NCBI GenBank assembly: GCA_019059635.1
Contig: JAGVRJ010000001.1
Location: 1,674,001 to 1,738,000 of the forward strand
Direction of reading: 5' to 3'
DNA from: Proales similis
Lineage: Eukaryota > Rotifera > Eurotatoria > Ploima > Proalidae
Length of the DNA: 64,000 bases
The first letter of the stretch is position 1, and every line of letters begins with the position of its first letter. This document shows, one piece after another, positions 32,478 through 44,016 of the stretch. A program made the translations under genes and the position numbers. Under the pieces are notes generated by a model, which worked only from the letters and a program-made list of their open reading frames with translations, did not search any database and was not told the DNA's origin.

Positions 32478-33802
32478 CTGATCCACAAGCCGCGAAAGAA
32501 TCGCCAGCGTAGACGCTTTGTGATTGCTCATCGAGGCGGAGCTGGCGAATGCACAGAGAATACTCTGGCCGCGTTTAGAAAGTAAATTAAAAGTGAATAA
32601 GCATAGCTCACGGTCGGTCGAGTCCAATCAACTTTTAAAGCGCCTTCAAACTTGGAGTGGACATCTTCGAGCTTGACTGTCACTTGACCAAAGATGGCCA
32701 AGTGGTCGTTGTTCACGACAATTGCCTTACACGCCTTGCAGGAGAGAACAAACGAGTAACGGAACTAAACTATGACGTAAACAATGAATTGATTCAAATT
32801 TTTCTTGGCTTCTCTAATTGCAATATGAAAGGAGCTTCCGCTTCTCACCATTCGTCCCGAGGAATCGGTTTTTTCCTCTCGAAAAGGTCTCTTGGAATAG
32901 AAATTTGTCATTGAAGCTAAATAACCTCCAGCGAGCACATTTCCGTTTTAGTTGTTAACGAATCACATTTTGACTTTGGCAAGCTAACCAAAAGAACAAG
33001 CAGCGGAGAGCACAGAGACGCAGATGCGCGACGAATTCCAACGCTTGAGGAAATATTCAAAGAGTTTCCGCAAACACCAATCAATTTAGACATAAAAATC
33101 GACAACGACGAGCTGATTGCTAAAGTAAGCAGCTCATTGCATTGCCAGAAATCAAACTAACGAGGAAAACAGGTTCATGAATTAATTGTTAAATACGAGA
33201 GACGAGACAAGATAGCCTGGGGCTCGTTTAAAAACTCGGTGACGAAAAAACTACGGCGTCTGGACGGTGGTATTGACAATTTCTTCTCACTGACAGGCGT
33301 GGCCAGGCTCATGGTTCTCACCATCACTGGCCTTCTTCCATTCATTCCATTTAAAGAAACTCACGTTGAAATCGTGCTGCCCAACGTCATCCTCAGGTAA
33401 GTGCATCCTAAAGATAACCTCTTGAGACGTGTTTAATTTACCAATACAAAGAGAGCAAAATATGATTCCGTGGGCTTATCGCTTTGTTCTCCACCTGGTC
33501 AAGTTGTGAGTAAAAAATAAACGCAAAAAGGCAAGTTAATTTATTTAAAATTAGAATATTGGTTCGCCGGTCAATGGTCCGTCATTTTCAAAAACGTGGG
33601 ATGGTTGTAAGTGCCCGCTTCGACTAAACTCATCCCATTCTCTCTGACCTTTGAGTTGAAGTTTTACTTCTGGACTTTGAACTCGGACGAAGAGTTCAAG
33701 CTCGCTTGGGATCTCGGCGCCGACGGAATAATCACCGACTATCCGAGTCGATTAATTGACTTTCTCGAGCAGAATCCTCGCTACTCAACAAATGCATCCT
33801 AG
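32478..33802 (+). CDS. GDPD1: Glycerophosphodiester phosphodiesterase, GDPD1/GDE4-like
   Basis: Membrane-associated GDPD-family lysophospholipase D. An exon beginning after the acceptor at 32,477 encodes a basic stretch and the signature FVIAHRGGAGECTENTLAAF, with the catalytic His and Arg. It is followed by DIFELDCHLTKDGQVVVVHDN, with the metal-binding acidic residues and second His. Later exons encode RIPTLEEIFKEFPQTPINLDIK, a hydrophobic stretch (LMVLTITGLLPFIPF), FYFWTLNSDEEFKLAWDLGADGIITDYP and a stop at 33,802. This order, including the internal hydrophobic segment, matches GDPD1 and GDPD3. The N-terminal membrane anchor exon was not placed. Several introns of 45-130 nt are present. Confidence 0.85.
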
Positions 33803-33938
33803 TTTTCTGTTTTGCCTTCACTTTCTTTCTCGGCGAGACTTAATCAAGCTTCGTTTCCAATTTCGAGTTTTATTTATTTGGGATATAAAAGAACAATCGA
33901 ACTGATTTGTTTTATTTTGCTTCTCGTTTTATTTTGTC

Positions 33939-34803
33939 TCATTGAACGTAACTGACAATTGTAGATCCAGACTTCATCTTGGGCTGATTATCGACTACAA
34001 ACGCGCTCTGTCCTCCGTAGTAGCCTTTAGTCTCTTTAAATACAGGCACGTTTGCTCGATTATATCTGGCGACAGTCTGAATAGAAAACTTACCTTGTCC
34101 TTGGCCATAATAGTCAAACTGGTTCGGGTAAGCGCCGGGCTGGATAGCGCCTGCGGGAGCCGGAAAAGGCGACGGCTGCATGTATCCACTGTAGCCTGGT
34201 TCAGGAGGATAGTAGCCCGGCTGCATTGGATAAGCGTAGCCTGGCGGGGGCACGTAATATGCAGCTGGCCTGTTGTTTTAAATTCGATTCAGTGATAGTT
34301 CAATTCAAATGAGTGGAAAACGGCTTATTGACCCTGGCATTGGAGGCAGAGCTTCTTCTTTCTTTTCCTTGCAACAGAAGCAATATCCCAAGAGGCACAT
34401 CAATGGCAAACAAATCATACAGGTGTCAGAGTCACCATCGCAGTCCAAATCCTTTTGAATTCTGTCATTTTCGAATCGTTAAGATCAACACAGAGGCCAT
34501 CTATTTACCAAACACATTTCTTTGCCGCCGTAGTCTTCTACAAAGAATTTTCCCTAAAACTCCGATACACGAATGAGAAGAAATAAAAGCGAAAAAGCGA
34601 GTCGAGTGAAGCAGATCGGCCAGTAGTTATCGAATTATGCCAATTTCTACTTGATGCAAACCAGTTAAAGCGGGAAAGTGAAGATAAATAATGATGAGGA
34701 TGATACGGAGAATCTCTTCTTCTAGTCGAATCAGATTGTATAATTTTAGCATAAAAATAGCAACTGCTGAGTAGTCGGCGGAGGTGGCGCTGGTGTACGC
34801 CAT
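33939..34803 (-). CDS. Small Cys-rich membrane protein with Pro/Tyr/Gly-rich tail
   Basis: Not recognised with confidence. On the minus strand an ATG at 34,803 precedes possible small exons. One encodes FFVEDYGGKEMC (about 34,560-34,520). Another encodes DLDCDGDSDTCMICLPLMC followed by LLGYCFCCKEKKEE (about 34,470-34,370), a short hydrophobic Cys-rich segment like a palmitoylated or membrane-spanning stretch. The last exon (about 34,265-33,939) is rich in Pro, Tyr and Gly (PPPGYAYPMQPGYYPPEPGY) and ends KMKSGSTIVSYVQ. The layout recalls Shisa/WBP1/VOPP-like adaptors, which have a Cys-rich part, one membrane segment and a PY-rich tail that can bind WW domains, but that is only a comparison of style. 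Exon joins upstream are tentative. Confidence 0.55.
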
Positions 34804-35200
34804 GATTTAAGAAGCAATGGCGGAGAGATGAGCCCGGCCAGGGCTTATTCAAGACCCGCATTCACATACGTGAATTTTAAGACGATTTAGGCAGGACCGC
34901 CCCTCTTGGGTTTACTCAACGCGACCTTTCTCCTCCTTTTCGTGCCGATTTTTGGCTCAGTAGCACAGGAGATTATTTTCCACAATATTTAAGAGACAGG
35001 CGTCACATTTAAGAGACGCAAATAAATCGACGCTTTTCGTGTTTCTGTGCGGTTTGTTTTTATTTTGCAATTTTGTTACATTTTTTGTCTAAGTCTAGTT
35101 TGAAAGCCGAGTCTTGTTGTCACCGACAGGTTGAAACGATCAAGAGTGGTAGGATTGACGGTTTTAGGAGGTGGGCTAGTTGATAGTGCAATAGAGCTGC
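34804..35200. other. Interval, Cys/Pro-rich gene to galectin
   Basis: Just under 400 bp between the 5' end of one minus-strand gene and the 3' end of the next. Contains the galectin 3' UTR. Nothing else seen. Confidence 0.4.
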
Positions 35201-36402
35201 TTAGAACTGACGAACAGAGTTGAGGTGGACATCGCCGCTGATGCCGATGTGATCGATTTCGTACAGCGGGCTCTTGTGCGAGTAAGAGATAAAGTGCTGG
35301 CCGTTGACAGCTACTTTGACGTCATGGTGATCGATCAAAATAAGCAAGTCAAAGTGCGAGCCCTTGAAAAACGGAAAGTGAGGAATGTCGCGCTCCTCGG
35401 GTCCCCATGCACCACCACGTCGATTCACTCGAACGATCGCGTTGCCGGTGTGCGGATCGTCGAATCGCACATTAAAGCAGAAGCCAATGTTCTGTGGCTG
35501 CACGCCAGGGCCTCCCTGAAGGTCGATTTCGAATCTAATTTAATTTTCTCTTTTTACTTTTGGGATTAGATGAGTCCCAACTGATAATTACCGTCCGGAT
35601 TCTGGTGGGATGTAGCCTTTAACCTCAATCAATCGACCTGGTTGAGCACCATGGGTCAATGGGGCGAAGAACGGAACACCCGGGTTGTGGGCTTCATGTC
35701 CTCGTTGGCCAGCCTGGAAGACGAGAATACTTTTTTGGGAAATTTGCTTCAGCCGCAAGAAAACTTTGCGAAACTTACCTGGGAGAAGACGATTCGGTGG
35801 ACGTCGATTTCACCCGAAATCGAAAGGCTCACAATTTCATGCAGAGGCATGCGGTGATGGTAGTCATGGGCATGAACACCGTTGATATGAACCTTGAATC
35901 CCAAAAGATAAGTTGGAAGCAAAAAATGAACATGAAAAAGGCTATAGATTACCACAAAGCGATCATGTTCAGCAGTGATGATCAGCTCGTAGGCTTGGCC
36001 GTGCTGGAAGACAAACGGGCCGTGTCGCTCCTCAGGACCCCACGATCCGTGGCCTGATGGATCAGTATTTCGGACAATAGCGCCAGCGTGGAAACGGGGG
36101 TTGATCACGAAGGCGATGGCTCCACTTGCAGTAAGCAAATCGAATCGAAAGCTAAAACCGGTATCATTCAAGGCGTGAATTTGTCAATTTTGTGGCTCAA
36201 AAGCCTACTTGTCGGCGTGTGGTGGAACAACTCCGCTGATGAAAATCTGCTTGCCCGGGACCATACCGTGGGGGATGGGTCCATTGTATGGTGAGCCCTG
36301 TTCAACAAGTAAGCCAATCTGAACGTGTTGAGGTCTTTAAGAACTCAAACTTACAGGGTTGGGCACTTGGTAGTAATGGCTTGAATAAATGTTGTGGAAC
36401 AT
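35201..36402 (-). CDS. Tandem-repeat galectin (two CRDs)
   Basis: Beta-galactoside-type lectin with two carbohydrate-recognition domains, in about five short-intron exons from the ATG at 36,402 (MFHNIYSSHYYQVPNP). CRD1 includes GMVPGKQIFISGVVP, AFVINPRFHAGAIVRNT and GSWGPEERHGPFVF. CRD2 includes FCFNVRFDDPHTGNAIVRVN and GAWGPEERDIPHFPF, ending VHLNSVRQF. The two-CRD layout resembles nematode LEC-1 and other invertebrate tandem galectins. The sugar-contacting tryptophan and WGPEER block are kept in both. The usual His of HFNPRF is Val in CRD1 and Cys in CRD2, and CRD2 also has Val for the Pro. Altered or weak galactose binding is therefore likely. No signal peptide, as usual for galectins. Confidence 0.88.
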
Positions 36403-37170
36403 GACGTCGAATGCTGGTTAGACAAAGCTGTCGTTTGACTTTACGAACTTGAGCGTGGTTGGCTTTAAATAGCGGGGTAGAAAAGGAGCGATAAGATTAG
36501 CGACGAAACGAGCGCAATTGCGATCGTAGAGTCATTGAATCATCATGCCATGAATATTTGGCGCTCGAGCAGCGATCATTCAGAGCCCTTATCGCAGCGG
36601 CCATGAACAAATGCTCTTCGCATTTATGATTCAACTAGTTTTTCTTTTGTTTTAATGTTGGTGCACTTTTTTTTTATTCGTTTTTGCCAAGTCGATTTAC
36701 ATTAGACGCGCTTTATCTCCATCTGATTAAACTCGCCGCTTACCCTCGGCTCTTCTAGAAATTCATATTTATTAACCTGGTCTACCTCCTCGGCGTTTAA
36801 TCTATGTCACATGACGCCATACGAGCCATTTGCGGGGTGTGCCATGCATCGCATCGAAAGTCACCCAAACTACAGAGCTTTAGCTAGCTGAATAGTTAAT
36901 CGCCACATTCCAGCAACATTTTCTTTAGATCAAAAGTTCTCAGTGATTCGGTCTAATTTTCAATAAACTTTTTAATTTATTTAGCAGTCGAAACCGTTCT
37001 AATGAAAAGGAGTCTTGAATACTCTTTTACAATGGGCCAAGGGTGCAAAAATGTGTTAAGGGCTGCGAAAGCAAAGTTTTGCTCGATTAAAATTGATTAT
37101 GATAATCCAATTGACCCAGTTGAGACGTAAGCGGTGCGAAAAGAAAGGGTCGTGGCAGTGCTAGTCTAAA
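36403..37170. promoter_or_regulatory. Divergent interval, galectin / RSU1-like
   Basis: About 770 bp between divergent genes, AT-rich with T-runs. No gene seen. Confidence 0.4.
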
Positions 37171-38356
37171 ATGCCGGGCAAATTGACCAAGAAAGTCATT
37201 GAGGAACTGAAACAAGCGCGTGAAGAGACTGCTGAACTGCGTCTCTATGACCAGTCGATCACGAGCATAAACCAGCTTCCCGATCTCGGTTGGTCTGACG
37301 AGCTCTCTTTAAGTTTGGTGCCGACCTCATTTTCATCAGATTTTTTCCTTAGTCAATTTGAAAAGGCTGACTTGGCTCTCATTGGCTTCGAACAACATCG
37401 AAAGTGAGCTTTGCGCAATTTATTTCTAATTGAGGCAAAACAGTACCTCTTTTATTCAAACAGTTGTGCCCGCCCAACTCTGTGAACTTGAGCATCTCGA
37501 ATATCTGAATCTCAGTCAAAATCTCATAAAGGTATCGTATTTCCCGATTTTTTTTTGTTTTGCTCTCTTTTCAAGACTGTCCGAACTGAATAGGAACTGC
37601 CTACATGGATCAGCTCTATTCCAAATCTCAAAACTCTGAAGCTCTGGTAATAATTCGATGCGATAGATGGCGAGTCCCGTTGATGATAGAGACACATTCT
37701 AAAGCTTCAACAAAATCAAGCTCCTGCCGAGGAGCTTCGGGGCGTTTGCCAGCATCGAAATTCTTGACTTGAGCGGAAACCTTCTTACCTCGGACTCGTT
37801 TCCGAGAAATTTCTTCGAAATGAGTGAGCTATTTTAAGAAACGTTGGAAAGCAAAGAGCAAAACGAACGGCCATGTTATGGCTTTTTAGAATCGTTGAGA
37901 GCGCTATTTCTATCCGATAACTGCCTTGTCGAGCTTCCGGTTCAAATCGGCCAATTACAAAATCTAACCGCGGTAAGTAATGATTCGCAATTATCAAGCC
38001 CGGAAAGAGCACGAGCGAAAAATGAACGAATCCACTTATAAGCTTTCGGTGCGAAATAACTCACTGGAAAAGCTTCCGAATGAACTTGGCCGGTTGAAGC
38101 GTCTGCGCGAGCTCTATCTTCAGTCTAATCGCCTGCGAATTTTGCCCGCCAGTCTGGGTAAGATAATCGATGGCAAATGGCTCATGTTTCCATCAGAGAC
38201 TTATTCGCTTAAACAGCCCAAACGGACCTGTTCACTCCTCAATCTACACTCAGATTAGACAATAATGAATGGCTGGGTCCGCTTGCTGATGCAATTCTTC
38301 TCGGGCCGACGCATTTAGTCAATTTGATTAAATCCGAATTTTATGCTTCTCTGTAA
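37171..38356 (+). CDS. RSU1: RSU1-like leucine-rich-repeat protein
   Basis: Ras-suppressor-1-type LRR protein, which in other animals acts with PINCH at integrin adhesions. The start MPGKLTKKVIEELKQAREE is followed, across several 50-100-nt introns, by repeats of the plant/RSU-type LRR: LEHLEYLNLSQNLI, RSFGAFASIEILDLSGNLL, SLRALFLSDNCLVELP, SVRNNSLEKLPNELG and LRELYLQSNRLRILPASLG. The C-terminal cap ends RLDNNEWLGPLADAILLG and a stop at 38,356. The LxxLxLxxN spacing and NPW-like cap (NNEW) are typical of RSU1. It lacks the Lys-rich tail of vertebrate RSU1. Exact exon borders in the first third are uncertain. Confidence 0.8.
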
Positions 38357-39617
38357 CCAGCAATTTGGCCCAGTAATGATCAAATTGAAAGATTTGCAAA
38401 AATATGAACCTCAAAATGTCAAGTGAAATAAAATTTTATGTTGAGCAATGCCTAATTTGCCTTTTTGTTGCTTGTCTATGCAAATTGATCTCAACAGATG
38501 AAGCCCTCAATCATCAGATAAGATGCCGAGTTCAGTCTTCTTCTTTTGAGTTTTTTTTTTCTGGTCGGCCACCGTCTAAAAATAGATCAGAATGGAAGCA
38601 ATTTGATCGGCGGGAAATGAATATCGAAATGATTGTGGTTAAATATTTGGAACCGATGCTGATTACGCCTCTCATTCTTTTTGCCCCACGCTTCTGTGTA
38701 ATTTCACAGTCGGTTGGCCCAAACAGCCCGGGCCCCTTCTGCTCGCTTATCGATTGGCGCGTCATAAATTCCAATATCTAATTGCCTTTTCGCACATCGC
38801 CACGCATTTTCAAATCCACCAAAGCCTTTTCTCACTCGTCACTTCTCACGTTTTCGCCCAAAACAGGCTGAAATTTCAATGTTCGAGTTGGCTGGCGACT
38901 TGCTTTAATCGTTTAGGATCGAACCAACTTTTATCAATGCCAGTCAATAATATCTGAAAGAAGGCTGCTTATCTTATTCAAGCAGATCAAGGCTTTCCTA
39001 AATTGGCATCGAACTGCGACCCATGGGAAGCCAGCAGCAGCAGCAAGACTTAATCAAGAATCGTTAGTTGCGTTCAGTGCTCACTCGTTCAGATCGGAAT
39101 TAGACTCGAGTGCGTGCAAAAGGCATCTTGCTGTTTAATTGGCAATTCCACTACCGTTAATTCACTGATGTTCTAGTTGGTGTGCAGACTGCTGTTTCGA
39201 CTGCCTCGCCCGGTTCTATTGACTGAATTATTGGTTCGTTGAAGAACGATTCTGCAGCAACTGTGCCTGCTCGCCTCTCCTCAACTAGAAACGTCTTTTC
39301 ATCGCGTATTGAGAAAATACATCGTTAAGGCGCAATTAATCAAGAGTTATCTTCCACTCAACTTAATCTCTCCTACTCCTCTGGCCCGCTTTTTCTTTTA
39401 CTTTTTTCCTCTTTAGCTTGTTGCCCTTTGCATTGCGTTCATGCCCCTTAATTTCGTTTCTCATTCTGTTTGCCAATTCTTTTCCTCGCAAGACCCAATC
39501 CATTCAATATTTCTACAATCGACTGTATTTTGTGTCATCCATTTTTCATTCATCTTTGTTTAGATATGCTCCAGAACAAATAAATTCAAAAGTGTTTCGA
39601 TTGCAAGCCAAGTCCGA
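38357..39617. other. Interval without a recognised gene
   Basis: About 1.26 kb. A 125-codon open frame at 38,404-38,781 has no conserved motif and is probably chance. T- and C-rich tracts near 39,380-39,420 precede the SPEC3/Stum gene. Confidence 0.4.
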
Positions 39618-40143
39618 ATGAGTTCTCCTGTTCTTATATTTCACAATGCGATGCCCCGAATGGCAACTCCTCTCGCCATGGTTTGCTGCATCATGAATTT
39701 TATTCTCCCAGGCTCTGGTATGTTGCCTTTTCAAATTCACAGTTTTAAAAACGGTCACTAGTCAATTCCTTTGTTGCCTTCAATCAGGCACTTTGATATC
39801 GGCCTTCACCATTTTCTGCGGCTCCAAACACAAAGTCCAAAGCAACACCAAATCATTTCTGATCAATTTTTTGGCCTTCTCGCTCCAACTGGTTACTTCA
39901 GTGGTCATATTCGGCTGGATTTGGAGTATTTACAACGGAATGATGCTGGTCAAACTATCAGGTTGGCTTATCGCTCTTTATCCATCGAGACCAACGCCTT
40001 AATCGCGCGCGTTCATAACAATTGAAGGAAAGTCTAAAGGCGACGAATCGAGCACCGATCTGCCATTGTATGTGCGAAGACACAGCAGTCTGGCCACAAA
40101 CGCAATCTACTTGACCAAGCCGAGATTGAACGATGCAGTGTAA
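39618..40143 (+). CDS. stum: Stum/SPEC3-family membrane protein
   Basis: Small integral membrane protein of the SPEC3/Stum family; Drosophila Stum is needed for mechanical sensing in proprioceptive neurons. Three exons join in phase. Exon 1 encodes MSSPVLIFHNAMPR and the first hydrophobic segment, MVCCIMNFILPGSG, whose PGxGT is a family hallmark. Exon 2 encodes the second, FLINFLAFSLQLVTSVVIFGW, followed by IWSIYNGMMLVKLSG. Exon 3 encodes a hydrophilic tail ending LTKPRLNDAV. At about 120 aa it is the minimal domain with little N-terminal extension. Intron 1 follows the codon for Ser in PGSG; intron 2 lies at LSG. Confidence 0.82.
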
Positions 40144-43100
40144 TGAAAGCTCTATTTCGTTTCGACATTCATTCTCAGCATATTCAGCATGACCATCATC
40201 TTCAGCAGCATCATCATCTTTCTCCTTCTTTGTCTTGATTTCCCACTTTGAATTTGTCTAATAAAATAATCACTCAATAATTCAATATTGAATGTGAACG
40301 GGCCGCATGGTTGTTGAGACCACACGGATCAAGAGGCGTGCGTGGCGTGCCTCAAAGGGACCCAGCGAGAAGATTGCTTTTTCTCTGTTTTTTTTTTATT
40401 AGGAATTAGGTTTCGACGAGCGTGAGAAGATGGAAGTTGGAGAGGGAGTAAATGTCGGAATGCTCACTCTAGCAAGAAGCACGAGCATTCTGACTCGGCG
40501 TGGCGAACAGTATCAAAAACACAAATAAATAAAACGCTGAGACCAAGAAGAAGAAGAAATTTAATCGTCATCTCGTCTTTGCCAAGCTTATATTCACTCC
40601 TCACCTATCTATGTCCACGTATGGCTCTGAAGTGCGAGTGCCTCGTGCTACAAAATTCGTTTAGTCGCATGCACGCCCGTCTCACTCTCGTCCGCCTCAT
40701 CCTTTGCTTTTTCTCTCTCTCTCTCCCTCTGTGTCTCTCGGCAAGCCGCAACATATGCGGGCGTACATGAGGCAGATTGAATTTCGATTAAATCATTGCA
40801 ATGAGATGTGCCTCACGTACGTCGTAAGTTAATTTCTCTTGCGCTCAATCCGGCTAGCTGCGCGGCTTTCGTGTTCAATTTCAATCTATTTTCCTTCTCT
40901 ACCCGCTTTAGTCAGCTCAGACCGCAAGTATCTATTCAAATGACTGACTGAGCTTACAAAGATCCCAACTATAAATAACCTGCACACACACACACACTCA
41001 CTCATTCGAGCCGAGTTTCATTCAGCCTACTTCTCAGATTGAATGAATAAATGAATCAATTTATTTTCGCTTTTGCAAGTAGCAGCACTTGCTGCACGCG
41101 CGACAATCGAGTCGTTTGTCATTTGTCGCGTTCAATGGACGGCATCATTTGGGACCACCAATAAAAGTCAGTTTGTCCCCGATACCTTCTAACTCGCCTC
41201 GCTCGCTTCTTCTGTCTGCGCATGTGCCTGAGTGAGTGAGTAAGTGAGTTGGGAGGGAGTGAAGTATAAGCGCACGTTGCTGCGAAATCTGTCATCCCTC
41301 ATTAAGTTTAATGGGAAACTATTATTTAAGTGAATAGAGCGGCCCGTATTCATGTGAGAGAATGCGCTCGTAGAGCTCATTCAGAGACATTTTGAGGCCA
41401 GAGAGCAGGCATCGACAAGCCGCAAGCAAATGCGGCATCGAACGAATAAAAGAGGCGACAGAGTAGATGAAACTTTAATTCGAATTAAATACCGCTCGAG
41501 CAATTAAGGCTCGTTGGCTTTATCGACTTGCTGGCCAGTCGTCTTAGAAGCAGCAAAAGATGCCGCAAAAAATATCAGTTAGTCAGTCGATGAGCTTCTC
41601 TGAGCCAGAAAAGGTGAGAGAAAAGAGAGCATAAGAGAAAGAGAGAGAGAGAGACTGAGAAAATTGAAGAGTCCAAGTGAATTCGTATTTCGCTGCATTT
41701 TCAAGTGTTCAAAGGGTCAGCCGATTTAAATTGATAAAGAAAGTGAGTGTTGAGAAATCAAGTCAGAGCAACAACAATAATCAAAAGTTAATTTCAAACG
41801 ATAAAGGCAAAGTTTGAATGCAATCGCTGCTTAGATAAAACTCGGTCCGGTGCTTGGTGTGCGCACTTGAGCGTGTATGAAACGCTTATCAACGGGGAAA
41901 TGATTTTCACCGGTGATAAGCGAGCAAACAAGCAGTCCGGGCCGATTGAATGCGCAAGCGGGCGCCCCCACAAGTCGAGCAAGAGTGTACGAGTGCGAGG
42001 GGGCGAAAAGTGAACATGTGTTCCGACACACTCAAAGCCATTATTTAACTCAACCGTTCAATAGGGGCCAACTCTCATTCATTCAAATTCATTCAAACAA
42101 CACTTGGGTCATTGGCTGCACAATCAAATATTGACGGTATGCCGGCGCGCGCTACTTCTAAAGCAAACTGTTTGCTCTAGCATCTGCGCTTTATTCACCT
42201 AACCGAAAAATATTAACGCTCACTTTCCTTGTCTCAATAGAATAATTGCAAATATCTGATACCAATGCAACTTTGACGGCATCTTTCTTTATTCTCTCCT
42301 TCTCTTTTCGCTTTTTTTTTTATTTTTACTTTTTTATTTTGCTGGGCTTGATCATGGCAAAGTTTAAGCCGTTTCGTTTTCACTCTCTCTCTCTCTGTAC
42401 CCTCAATCCCCCGTTCTGTCTTCCTTCGTCAATTTCTTTAAATTCTAATTTTGAACGAGACACGACCAGCAACTAACTGATGCAATCACGTATTTCATTA
42501 AAATGCTTAATTTAAAATTAAGCGAACGAAGAACGAAAACGGCGACATACAGACGAGAGCGAGGCAGAGAAGCTCGGCAACGAGAGAGCAGCGACTGAAG
42601 CCAGTTTCACAATGCGGTTGGCTCCACGTTTACTGCCCTGAATCATAATGACATCGTGCCATTTGCTTCTATCACATCCAGTTTCTCGAGATCGAGCAAA
42701 TTTCGTCTAATCTCAGCTAGTAACTTGGAGTAGCAAAGTTGAAATATCTCGGGTTACTCGACGAGGTTAAGACGAATATGCTGTCGATCCTCCATCATAA
42801 CCACCCTCGTTTCGGCACTCTCAACACTTTTCAATCTAGACAGTCCATTCTCTACTGAGTATTACATCAGGTATTGAATAGAGATAACCTGTTTCAGTAT
42901 CTTTGTAATACTCGATAGAGTCGGATGTTCTTCCTTGTTTTCTTTTTTCTTTTATTTATTTACTGCTTCCGTTTGTTGTTTAGGGCGGAAGGCTTAGTGA
43001 CTTTTGTCGTCCTGATACGCTCAATTTGATTAATAATAAAGCAAGTCTAAAAAATAAATCGTCCATTTTTGCTTTTGATGATTGTTCTCTGAGCAGTAGC

Positions 43101-43201
43101 TAATCATTGGTCGACTCGCTCAATCGCAATTTAGGGTCGTTTGTTCTGCGCCGTGTAAGAAGTTGGCTACGTTTTGAATATTTGAACCGCCTGATTCAAT
43201 C
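40144..43201. other. Long non-coding interval
   Basis: About 3.1 kb with no convincing exon. It contains CT-rich runs (40,711-40,735), CA repeats (40,984-40,999), AG repeats (41,628-41,655) and T-rich tracts (42,300-42,335). Short ORFs here lack motifs and codon structure. It could hold regulatory sequence for the Stum or GTSF1 genes. Confidence 0.4.
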
Positions 43202-44016
43202 ATGTCCTATGTCCTAAATCCGAACCAGTTAGTCTCGTGTCCATATGATCCTTCACATCGGATCCAGGCCTCTAAACTTCAAACACACATAATCCGATGC
43301 AAGAAGGTAAGGCATAGGTCTAATCGATGGTGCTTGTCATTTCTCTACTGATCAAAGTCTCATCCTGATTTGGACCGAGCCCTGGAAACATGCCCTTTCA
43401 ATGCTCTGCATCGTTTTTTGGAGGCCGATCGGGAGAAGCACATTTTAGAATGTCCGGACAAGAATCGATTCTTTTCAGCGCCTCGAGGTATGAATCGCTC
43501 GTTTTGATCAACTCCTCTCGACCAGCTTTTACACGGGCTTGTGTGTTTGCATGAAAAGGAGCTCAGCACTGTGATGTGCGAGTGCCTTCCTACAAACGAC
43601 CCGACACGGTGCTCAGCAGCGCAGACCTTGAAAACTGGGATGGTAAATACGCTTCTGGCTTTTGACGGCTTCTAAAGCAGCGATCAATTTTGCCAATTGT
43701 CTGTTTTTACCAAGACGAACCGCATCCCAACGATTTGGTCAGACAGCAGACCAGCCAATCAACAGGAAAGAGTGAACCCATTTCGATTGAGAATCTCAAG
43801 ACCGAAGTTTTGGAAGACAAAGTTGAACGTCTCAGTCACAAAGTAAAATCGGAGCCGATTGATCCCGCGCCAGAAAACGAGGCGTCAAACGATTCGCAAC
43901 AGCCACCGGTCAAACAGTTCAAGTCAGAGCCCGTTGAACCAACGCCAGGTTCGATAAAAGAAACAGGATCGCTGAAGAAGATTAGCATCGGTCGTGGTGT
44001 TCGCCGTCTTAAATGA
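43202..44016 (+). CDS. GTSF1: GTSF1/Asterix-type CHHC zinc-finger protein
   Basis: Gametocyte-specific-factor-type protein; family members assist Piwi-piRNA silencing. Exon 1 (ATG 43,202) encodes the first CHHC finger, SCPYDPSHRI...LQTHIIRCKK. After a short intron, exon 2 encodes SHPDLDRALETCPFNALHRF...EKHILECPDKN, the second finger. Spacing C-x5-H and H-x3-C matches the U11-48K/GTSF1 CHHC type. A third exon encodes QHCDVRVPSYKRPDTVLSSA...ENWD and a fourth (from about 43,715) a hydrophilic tail. The tail has VKSEPID and FKSEPVEP, which fit SUMO-attachment consensus sites, and a basic end GRGVRRLK. The SUMO reading is inference. Longer than the ~170-aa vertebrate protein. Confidence 0.87.

Noticed and set aside
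38404-38781. 125-aa ORF after the RSU1-like gene
   Set aside because: No domain, no splice support and mixed composition; likely chance.
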